Positions 1 through 6,100 of a DNA stretch of 6,243 nucleotides are shown here, one piece after another. Position 1 is the first letter of the stretch, and each line of letters begins with the position of its first letter. The notes below the pieces were generated by a model that did no database searches, was not told where the DNA came from, and worked only from the letters and a program-made list of their open reading frames with translations. The stretch is taken from contig USGH01000163.1 of NCBI GenBank assembly GCA_900554225.1, positions 1-6,243 on the forward strand. The letters run 5' to 3'. The translations under genes and the position numbers were made by a program. The DNA is from an uncultured Eubacteriales bacterium. GTDB taxonomy: Bacteria; Bacillota; Clostridia; Oscillospirales; CAG-272.

Positions 1-14
1 TTCTTCCTCGTCCT

Positions 15-42
15 TTGGTGCGCCGCAAGGCAACAATAAAAT
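15..42 (+). promoter_or_regulatory. Possible weak promoter for the SLOG gene
   Basis: TTGGTG at 15-20 (three of six matches to the -35 consensus) is followed after 16 bases by TAAAAT at 37-42 (five of six matches to the -10 consensus). Transcription would begin near base 49, just before the first of four small hairpins. This is a consensus match by eye only, and the -35 half is poor. Confidence 0.25.
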
Positions 43-53
43 CTACAGGAGCG

Positions 54-69
54 ATGAGGTATTCCTCAT
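54..69 (+). other. Small hairpin, 6-bp stem with TATT loop
   Basis: ATGAGG at 54-59 pairs perfectly with CCTCAT at 64-69 around the four-base loop TATT. An AGGAG lies just before it at 47-51. The hairpin has no T-tract, so it is not a terminator. It is the first of four hairpins in the leader of the SLOG gene. Confidence 0.4.
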
Positions 70-93
70 GGAAGAAATAAAAAGAAGCGATAC

Positions 94-148
94 AAGCCCA
101 ACGCAGTTTCCTTATAAAATAACAAAGGATATAAGCCAAACGCAGTTT
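94..148 (+). repeat. 16-base direct repeat, two copies 39 bases apart
   Basis: AAGCCCAACGCAGTTT at 94-109 recurs as AAGCCAAACGCAGTTT at 133-148 with one mismatch. The offset of 39 bases is a multiple of three, so the forward open frame gives a repeated Thr-Gln-Phe in both copies. A weaker third echo begins near 152. Between the copies, TCCTT at 109-113 can pair with AAGGA at 125-129. It may be a protein-binding pair of sites, part of a folded RNA, or the remains of a duplication. Confidence 0.5.
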
Positions 149-155
149 GATAAGC

Positions 156-198
156 CGACTGCAAGTCGATCATACAGGGCGCGGGACAAGATCCCGCG
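156..198 (+). other. Two adjacent hairpins just before the SLOG start codon
   Basis: CGACT at 156-160 pairs with AGTCG at 164-168 around a three-base loop. CGCGGGA at 180-186 then pairs with TCCCGCG at 192-198 around CAAGA. The second stem is seven base pairs, mostly G-C, and ends only 10 bases before the ATG at 209. The only Shine-Dalgarno-like bases (GGA at 198-200) overlap its 3' side, so folding could hinder ribosome entry. No T-tract follows, so a simple terminator is unlikely. Regulation of translation is inference. Confidence 0.45.
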
Positions 199-208
199 GA
201 ATATAACG

Positions 209-715
209 ATGAAAACATGTGCTGTAACCGGTCATAGACCACAAAAATTCCCGTTTGGGTACAACGAAGAGGATATGCGCTGCCGGATGCTGAAGGCGCG
301 GCTCCATAGGGAGATTGCGCGGCGGATCGTGGACGGCTGCACGGCGTTTTATTCCGGGGCTGCGCTCGGGGTGGATACGTGGTTCATGGAATCGGTCCTC
401 AAATTCCGCGAAAAAATCGAGGGAATCACGCTGACCGCCGTATTGCCCTGCGCGACACAGGCGGATCGCTGGATCCCTGAAGCCCGTGCGCGGTACCAGA
501 GCCTTCTTGCGCGCTGCGACAACGTGATCCTTTTGCAGGACGCGTACACGCGGGACTGTATGCTCCGCCGCGACCGCTACCTTGTCGATCACACGGACTG
601 CCTCATCGCCGTGTACGACGGCACAGCCACAGGCGGAACCGCCTATACGGTGCGCTACGCCCAGGATCGGGACAAGCCGATCTACCTTGTGGATCCGCAC
701 TGCGAGGTGCTGTGA
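209..715 (+). CDS. SLOG / DUF1273 family protein
   Basis: Predicted cytosolic Rossmann-like protein of 168 residues in the SLOG superfamily (DUF1273, the family of Bacillus subtilis YpsA). Family members are thought to bind nucleotide-derived ligands, but no reaction is established. Family hallmarks are visible in order: VTGHRPQKFP at residues 6-15, SGAALGVDTW at 49-58 (the Gly-rich turn and acidic residue of the fold), LPCATQADRW at 79-88, and RRDRYLVDHTDCLIAVYDG at 120-138 followed by TGGT at 141-144. There is no signal peptide or membrane segment. I chose the ATG at 209 because the fold begins directly at KTCAVTGHRP. An in-frame ATG at 68 would add 47 residues of repeat-derived, low-complexity sequence encoded by the hairpin region. 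The ribosome binding site is weak (GGA at 198-200). The gene stands alone and converges on fakA. Family is secure; function and exact start are not. Confidence 0.85.
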   Translation: MKTCAVTGHRPQKFPFGYNEEDMRCRMLKARLHREIARRIVDGCTAFYSGAALGVDTWFMESVLKFREKIEGITLTAVLPCATQADRWIPEARARYQSLLARCDNVILLQDAYTRDCMLRRDRYLVDHTDCLIAVYDGTATGGTAYTVRYAQDRDKPIYLVDPHCEVL

Positions 716-754
716 GACGCGTCCCGGCATTGATTTTCCCCAAAAATACGCAAA

Positions 755-800
755 AAAAGACACAGCGTCCGCGTGATCGATCGGATCCACTGTGTCTTTT
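755..800. terminator. Bidirectional intrinsic terminator between SLOG gene and fakA
   Basis: AAAAGACACAG at 755-765 pairs perfectly with CTGTGTCTTTT at 790-800, an 11-bp stem. Inside the loop, 767-771 can pair with 782-786, one of the five pairs being G-T. On the minus strand the stem is followed by seven U (bases 752-758), which suits the end of the fakA transcript 14 bases after its stop. On the plus strand the stem ends in UUUU, so it can also stop transcription of the SLOG gene, whose stop codon is 40 bases upstream. This is the usual arrangement for convergent genes sharing one terminator. Confidence 0.88.
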
Positions 801-813
801 CTGTGTGTGCGCG

Positions 814-2580
814 TTATTCTCCGCTGACGATCAGCCCGTACACACCCTGACCGCCGTCCACCTCGGTCACATCCGCGTCGGGTAGGGCGGCTTCGATTTC
901 GTCCAAGATCTCCGCGGCGGTGGATTTCTTCAGCCCCTTGCCGTAGTAGACCGAGACGGTCGCGCAGTCGGCGATGGTGGGCAGGAGTGCGGCGACGGCT
1001 TCGGACAGGCTCTGGGCGGACACGCGTATGGTGCCGTTTGCAAGACCGATGATGTCCCGTGCGCGCACCGATACGCCGTCGGCTTCCGCGTCCCGTGCGG
1101 CGACCGTGAAGGCGAGGGTAGTGACCTCCGCGACGGCGGCACGCATATTTTCGAGATTTTCCGCGGGTGTGCGGCTCTCATGGAAGGCAAAGAGGGCGGA
1201 GATGCCCTGCGGCATATGGCGGGTGGGCAGGACCTCGACCGTAGCTGCGACCTCTGCGTCCCGTGCCATTTCCGCCGCCTGCTTTGCCGCGAGGATGGCG
1301 TTCTTGTTGTTCGGCAGCAGGATCGTGGTATCGGCGGGATTTTCCCGGATGGCGCGCAAAAAGTCGGCGGGCGAGGGATTGATCGGCACCACGGCGCAGG
1401 CGCCCATTTCCCGGAAGAGATCTGTGAATCCGTCCCCATCGGCGGCGGCGATCACGGCATACGGGCGGTGCGGCTCCTCCTCCTCTGCGGGCAGGACGGT
1501 GCGGAGCAGCGTATTGACCGCCCCCTCGATCGGCGCCTTGACCTCGCGCAGCGTATTCTTGACCCCTTCGAGGAGGGACGATTTCGTGCCGTCGGCGGAT
1601 GCATTGTCCGGTGCGGCAGCGGCTTTTCCGGCGGCTTTTTTGACTACGCCGTCGTGCTGGAGACGCATATTTTCGATTTTGGACGTGCGCAGTGTGCCGA
1701 GCGGCAGGAGCATTTCGAGTACGCGCATGGGTTCGTTCGTGTGGATATGAACCTTAAAGAGATCCTCGTCGGCGGTGAGGACCATGCTGTCGCCCATTCC
1801 CTGCAGGGTTTCGCGGATTGCTGCGAGCTTTTCGGGCGGGATTTCTCCGTCGAGATCCAAGAGGCATTCGGTGCAGAAGCCGAAGCGGATCTCCTCGTCG
1901 GTGTCGGCTTCGTCCGTTGGTGCGGGGGATGCGGGGATCTGCGCCGTATCGTGCCGGGGTTTTGCGGCGGTGCGGGCGGTGCCTGTAAGCGCGGCGGTCA
2001 TGCCTGCGAGAATGGAGACGAAGCCCGCCCCGCCGGAATCGACGACCTTGGCGCGTTTGAGTGCTGGGAGCATTTCGGGGGTCTGTGCGAGAATCTCCTC
2101 GGCGCGGCGGAGGATGCTTTGGAAGAGGTTGGCAATATCGGATTCCGGTGCCGCATCGGTGGATTCCTCGTTCACGCAGTCGCGCATGACGGTGAGGATG
2201 GTTCCCTCTACGGGCTTATCGACTGCGGAAGCCGCCTGCTTTGCGCCCTCCCGGAATGCCGCGATGATCTGCTTCGCGTCCGCTTCGCTGCAATCGACGA
2301 AGGAACGCGCCATGCCGCGGAAGAACAGGGACAGGATCACCCCGGAATTGCCCCGTGCGCTGCGCATCATCTGTCGGGCAGCCATGGCGGACGTCTGGGC
2401 GATCGATGCATCCGCCGTGATCTGCCGCACCGCCAGCATCGTGGTGGTCATATTCGAGCCGGTATCGCCGTCCGGTACCGGGAAAACGTTCAAATCGTTG
2501 ATCCAGTCGCGGTCTTCCTCCATCGCACCCGCGCCGGACATCAGCATTTCATAAAATTGTATACCGTTAATGGTCTGCAT
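814..2580 (-). CDS. fakA: Fatty acid kinase catalytic subunit FakA-like (DAK2 domain protein, YloV family)
   Basis: Cytosolic kinase of 588 residues. Known family members use ATP to phosphorylate a fatty acid held by a FakB (DegV-family) partner, giving acyl-phosphate for phospholipid synthesis. The N-terminal DhaL/DAK2 domain (about 1-200) carries NVFPVPDGDTGSNM at 31-44, with Asp37 and Asp39 as expected Mg-nucleotide ligands, plus GNSGVILS at 77-84 and DSGGAGFV at 181-188. The middle domain has FCTEC at 235-239 and HIHTNEP at 278-284, the Cys and paired His region conserved in FakA. The C-terminal part shows LPNNKNAILAAKQAAE at 422-437, PTRHMPQGISAL at 452-463 and a Gly-Gly-Gln near 576-578. 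It is about 40 residues longer than typical FakA; extra length sits in Ala/Glu/Lys-rich linkers (203-230, 312-370). The start is set by AGGAGG five bases upstream. No asp23-type gene precedes it and no degV/fakB gene is in view. GC is visibly higher than in the surface-protein gene. Confidence 0.93.
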   Translation of the reverse strand: MQTINGIQFYEMLMSGAGAMEEDRDWINDLNVFPVPDGDTGSNMTTTMLAVRQITADASIAQTSAMAARQMMRSARGNSGVILSLFFRGMARSFVDCSEADAKQIIAAFREGAKQAASAVDKPVEGTILTVMRDCVNEESTDAAPESDIANLFQSILRRAEEILAQTPEMLPALKRAKVVDSGGAGFVSILAGMTAALTGTARTAAKPRHDTAQIPASPAPTDEADTDEEIRFGFCTECLLDLDGEIPPEKLAAIRETLQGMGDSMVLTADEDLFKVHIHTNEPMRVLEMLLPLGTLRTSKIENMRLQHDGVVKKAAGKAAAAPDNASADGTKSSLLEGVKNTLREVKAPIEGAVNTLLRTVLPAEEEEPHRPYAVIAAADGDGFTDLFREMGACAVVPINPSPADFLRAIRENPADTTILLPNNKNAILAAKQAAEMARDAEVAATVEVLPTRHMPQGISALFAFHESRTPAENLENMRAAVAEVTTLAFTVAARDAEADGVSVRARDIIGLANGTIRVSAQSLSEAVAALLPTIADCATVSVYYGKGLKKSTAAEILDEIEAALPDADVTEVDGGQGVYGLIVSGE

Positions 2581-2585
2581 TGCAG

Positions 2586-2591
2586 CCTCCT
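2586..2591 (-). promoter_or_regulatory. Ribosome binding site of fakA
   Basis: The minus strand reads AGGAGG here, five bases before the ATG that ends at 2580. It is a perfect Shine-Dalgarno match and fixes the fakA start. It lies only 10 bases from the edge of the G-rich tandem repeat, so the fakA mRNA leader would carry the C-rich complement of that repeat directly ahead of its ribosome binding site. Confidence 0.85.
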
Positions 2592-2600
2592 ATATGTACT

Positions 2601-2663
2601 GGGGATGCGGGGATACGAGGGGAACTGGGGGAACGAGGGGAACGGGGGGAACGGGGGAGACGG
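2601..2663 (+). repeat. Seven-unit 9-bp G-rich tandem repeat (consensus GGGGAACGR)
   Basis: Seven consecutive 9-base units can be laid out: 2601-2609, 2610-2618, 2619-2627, 2628-2636, 2637-2645, 2646-2654 and 2655-2663. The middle units are closest to GGGGAACGR and the outer ones are more diverged. Seven runs of at least four G begin at 2601, 2609, 2619, 2627, 2637, 2644 and 2653, so the plus strand satisfies the pattern for a G-quadruplex. The minus strand, which is the fakA mRNA sense, is C-rich. The tract overlaps the outer end of the inverted-repeat arm, and the opposite arm ends in about two similar units (3099-3114, reverse strand). Confidence 0.85.
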
Positions 2664-2828
2664 TCGCTTTTGAAAAAGCTCCGCAAAACTTTTATGAGGG
2701 GGTGGGATGGATATAGTTTGTGCAAGTCCGATTGCGCACCAATTTTGCTCCGTCCAAGGCATCAGGAGATCGTTCTGGGGCGGCTCCGGGGACGGATCCG
2801 CCGTCTATTTGGAGTAGGTGCGTCCATT
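2649..2828 (+). repeat. Left arm of large imperfect inverted repeat
   Basis: This arm of about 180 bases is the imperfect reverse complement of 2932-3110. Three blocks align by eye: 2664-2697 with 3064-3097 (29 of 34 identical), 2716-2756 with 3003-3043 (35 of 41), and 2764-2802 with 2958-2995 (30 of 39 with one gap). The innermost ten bases, 2819-2828, match 2932-2941 exactly. The blocks are separated by short diverged or indel-bearing spacers. The outer end merges with the G-rich tandem repeat. Confidence 0.88.
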
Positions 2829-2931
2829 AGGATGGAGACGCGGGGGTTGGACCAATGTGTAACTATATCACCAACGAATATTACGCGCACTCCTATCCCC
2901 AACGCGGTATTCTACCACTACATAATACACA
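2829..2931. other. Central segment between the inverted-repeat arms
   Basis: These 103 bases separate the two arms and are not obviously self-complementary over any long stretch. GTTGG at 2846-2850 can pair with CCAAC at 2871-2875. There is no gene and no terminator. I looked for a promoter for fakA on the minus strand: TA-rich hexamers resembling a -10 box occur, but none has a well-spaced -35 partner, so no promoter is called. Confidence 0.5.
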
Positions 2932-3110
2932 AATGGACGCAATCGCTCCCCGTAGAAGGCGGATCCCATCGGGAGCCGCTCGCGAACGATCTTCTCATGT
3001 ACTGGACGGCACCAAATTGGTGAGCACACGGACTTGCACAAACTCCACCCATATCCCCCTTTTTCATAAAAGTTTTGCCAGGCTTTTTCAAAAGCCGCGT
3101 TCCCCCGTCC
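2932..3110 (-). repeat. Right arm of large imperfect inverted repeat
   Basis: This is the reverse-strand copy of the unit at 2649-2828. Read on the minus strand it starts with a G-rich end (3110 to about 3099), then a segment with GCTTTTGAAAAAGCC, then GTTTGTGCAAGTCCG (reverse of 3029-3043), and ends with GGATCCGCC near 2958-2966 and the shared inner ten bases. It begins 16 bases from the downstream terminator stem at 3127. The two arms make either one very long hairpin or two oppositely oriented copies of one intergenic repeat. No transposase is present, and no target-site duplication was evident at the ends. Confidence 0.88.
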
Positions 3111-3126
3111 CCGACAGTTCAAATAT

Positions 3127-3164
3127 AAAAAGCCCTGCCGGATGAAGATCCAACAGGGCTTTTT
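3127..3164. terminator. Intrinsic terminator of the surface-protein gene (symmetric)
   Basis: AAAAAGCCCTG at 3127-3137 pairs perfectly with CAGGGCTTTTT at 3154-3164, an 11-bp stem. An inner stem, GGAT at 3140-3143 with ATCC at 3148-3151, closes a GAAG tetraloop. On the minus strand it lies 14 bases after the stop of the surface-protein gene and ends in a run of U. On the plus strand seven T (3160-3166) follow, so it can act both ways. It separates the surface gene from the inverted-repeat region and fakA. Confidence 0.9.
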
Positions 3165-3178
3165 TTATTTACCAAGGA

Positions 3179-6100
3179 TTACTTGGTGAGGAAGCGGTGG
3201 ATGATTGCAGCAACCTGTGCGCGGGTAGCGTTGGCGGAAGCGTCAATCAGGAGACCGTTGCCGGAGATCAGCTCGGAGCCGACCGCCCACTGCATAGCTT
3301 CGAGAGCGTATGCGGGAACGTCAGCGGCATCCGTGAACTGTGCGAGATCGGAGAGGGTGGAAACGTCCATACCCTTGTACTGTGCGTAGCGATACAGGAT
3401 CGTCACGAGCTGTGCGCGGGTCACAGGCGCATCGGGCTGGAAGGTACCGTCTTCGAAGCCGTTGACGATATTCTTGGAAGCAGCACAAGCGATTGCGTTG
3501 GAGTACCACATACCGGAAGCCACGTCAGAGAACGCGGACTCGGTAGCTTCATCGATTTCTTCACCGGACATACGGCTGAGAATGGTCACGACCATAGCTC
3601 TGGTGAGCGTCTCGTTCGGTGCGAATTCGGTATCGGAAACACCGTTCATCAGACCGTTTTCGTACACGTAGAGCACGTCCTCATAGAACCAGTGATCCTT
3701 CAGAACATCCACAAACGGCAGTTCCTTTTCCGGAACGACCGGTGTGGTGGGCTCGGTTTCGGGTTCTTCAACCGGTTTGGGTTCTACGGGCTTGTCGTCA
3801 CCCTTCGGGGTATCGTCCTTCGGGTTGGTCGGGTAAGCAGGACCGATCAGGATCGGGAGATACTGACCACGTGCGAGAAGCTTGCCGCAGATTGCGCAGT
3901 ACTTATCGCCGGTGTAGCCCGGACGGAACGGCGTTGCGGGAACAGCGTTCTTGATGATCGTGCGCTCGTGCTGGCAGATCTCGGTGATGTCCTCGGATAC
4001 ACCGATCTTCTGGTTGTTGACTTCCTTATAGTCGATCGTCAGACCAGCTTCCTTGCCGTTGAGGCGTTCAAATACGAACGTTGCGACCGGTTCGCCGGCT
4101 TCGATGGTGGCAAGATCCGCATACGCGAAGGTGATCACGCCGTTGGCATCGTTGTACGCATAGTGTGCGGCAACGCTGTTGACGGAGATGAGCTTCAGCG
4201 TGTTGGTATCGTAGGAAACCACGCTCTTGCCGTTGTGGGAAGCGATGTCGTTGCCATCTGCATCCTTAGCGGTAAGGTTCAGGATAACATTGGTATCCTC
4301 CTTATCCACGGTAACGGTGGAGTTCGGGCGAACCGTACCCGTGAAGCCGTTCAGGCTGCCGGTATACTTGCCGCGAGCCGCGATTTCCGCCATCGAGTCT
4401 GCGAAGGATTCCGTATCGTTCTTAGCGGAGGTCTTTTCGTTGCCGTTGTAGACCTTAGCTGCCTTATCGATGAGGTACTGTGCGAGATCGGTAGAGCCGA
4501 TTTCTTCAACAGCAAGCACATCAGAATCCAGCTTAGCCGCTACAGAGTTCTGTACCTTCGCCGGTGCTCTATGGATAGAGGTGGTACCGGTGGAAGCAGG
4601 GATCTCATTGGCGGAGAACAGTGCTGCCGGCCATACGTCGTCGCCAACATTGCCGAGAACCGCTACGGTACCGTCGTTCAGATCCAGTCTGAAGATACGC
4701 GCGGTGTTGGCAGCACTTTCGTTGTAGGAGGCAATGTACAGAACCTTGCTCTTTGCGTAGTTGTCGTCTGCAACCATGGAGGTGAGGTAATGTAAGAATT
4801 CGCCGTCCTCAAACATTGCAAATTCATCGCCCTGGAGCTTGGTGGTGTAGACGTTGTCTACAGCGATCATGAAGTCTTTTTCGGTTTCATCAAAGAAGTA
4901 CAGGAGAGACCAGACGTTGCCCGCATCATCGAGCAGCACGAAGTTTTCTGCGTCGTATGTAACGTCGGCATCATCGTCATAGTAGGTGGCCAGACCTGCG
5001 TTTGCGATGGTGAGGAAGTAGCTTGCGCCCATTCTGCTGAGGTTGGACTGGAAGTTGTACGCGAGGGTGCTCGGCGTGGTATCACCGGTGATCAGGAAGT
5101 AGCCGTAAACACCGAGAATGTTGTCTTCCCAGACGTTGCCGTCGCGATCCGTAGCCTTGCCGCTGCCGAGAACGCTGTACGCCATATCCCAGTAAGCAAC
5201 GGCGCTTGCATTGCCGAACTTCTGGTCGATGACTTTCAGAGTATCCTTGTCGATAGAGGTGATGGCAGGAGCACTGGAGGGTTCAAAGTTCATGACAAAG
5301 TACTTGTCATCGCTTGCGGCAGCTGCGGAAACCGTGGTATCCAGATCAGCGACCTTTTCCCAGGTCTCTTCGTTTGCCGCATCCCACTTGAAGATTACCG
5401 GCTTGCCATCCTTATCCTGGAGTGCGCCTTCAAAGGTTACTTCCGGATAGTAGACTTCCACCTCGATGGTGTCGGATACTGCGCCGCCCTTGGAGGTTGC
5501 GGTGATGGTAGCGGTGCCGTTTGCAACACCGGTTACCTTACCGTTTGCGTTGACGGTAGCCACGCCTGCATCAGAGGTAGACCAGTCTGCCGTCTTGTCG
5601 TCCAGGATCCACGGCATAACCGTTACGGTAAGCTGCGTGGAACCACCGCGGATGAGCCGTACAGAGTCGCCCTGATCGATGGTCAGAGAGGAAGCGGTAA
5701 CGTCATCGCCCGGGATCGTCCAGGATTCGTCGCCGTTCTGATCCGGGAATACGAGGCAGTACAGCTCATCCTGATAGAGGGAGTCTGTGTTGACCTTCGC
5801 AGCGGTGCCGGCAGTCAGATCGAGCTTATAGAGGTAGTAGGTATTGGAATAAGAGCCCTTCTTGGTGCTCAGTGCATAGAGATCGTTGCCATAGAAGTCC
5901 ATGGACAGCGGTGCAACGCCTGCGGCGAGCGTGAGCGTGGTCACTTCTTCCGCATCCTTGCCTGCAACGAGCTTCCAGATGGTCACTTCGTCGCCGGAAA
6001 CGGTGGTTGCATAAACCGCGTCGTCCTTGCCGGCGAGAGTGGTGTAAACGTTCGTGTCGTCAGCGAATGCCGGAGCAACGGTGCCGTCGAGAATGTTTAC

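Larger units (their letters stand above)
1..208 (+). other. Gene-free left edge and leader of the SLOG gene
   Basis: I find no convincing gene here. One forward frame (starting at base 2) stays open from the window edge into the SLOG gene, and another forward frame ends at a stop at 78-80. Either could be the tail of a gene to the left, but the translated residues match no family I recognise. What can be seen are small hairpins at 54-69, 109-129, 156-168 and 180-198, a direct repeat at 94-109 and 133-148, and a weak promoter-like pair at 15-42. The stretch is visibly more A/T-rich than the gene that follows. I infer an untranslated leader or an intergenic repeat rather than coding DNA. Confidence 0.5.

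Noticed and set aside
54..80. Eight-codon leader ORF beginning at the ATG in the first hairpin
   Set aside because: AGGAG is only two bases before the ATG, too close for normal initiation, and the peptide shows no run of regulatory codons.
170..790. Minus-strand open frame of 206 codons opposite the SLOG gene
   Set aside because: It runs antisense across the conserved SLOG motifs and through the shared terminator hairpin.
1180..2673. Forward open frame of 497 codons opposite fakA
   Set aside because: It lies antisense to a confidently identified gene, its translation is Gly/Arg/Cys-rich with no family motif, and it is a by-product of GC-rich codon use on the other strand.
2541..2762. Minus-strand open frame of 73 codons overlapping the fakA start
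   Set aside because: The Pro/Phe/Ser repeat in its translation comes from the 9-bp tandem array, and it overlaps fakA out of frame with no sign of translation signals.
2580..3023. Forward open frame of 147 codons across the inverted repeat
   Set aside because: Its start sits within the fakA start region, its first part is the translated G-rich tandem repeat (Gly-Glu-Arg units), and no ribosome binding site or protein family supports it.
2601..3110. CRISPR array or insertion sequence in the repeat-rich gap
   Set aside because: The repeats are short, contiguous and without unique spacers, and the large inverted repeat encloses no transposase and shows no obvious target duplication.
2868..3122. 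Minus-strand open frame of 84 codons in the right arm
   Set aside because: The start is a TTG without a Shine-Dalgarno, the frame is made of repeat-arm sequence, and it shows no known domain. It is kept only as a note on matching frames in the two arms.
3197..4795. Forward open frame of 532 codons opposite the surface-protein gene
   Set aside because: It is antisense to clear SLH and cohesin-like coding sequence, has no recognisable domain and no ribosome binding site, and is explained as a mirror of the real frame.
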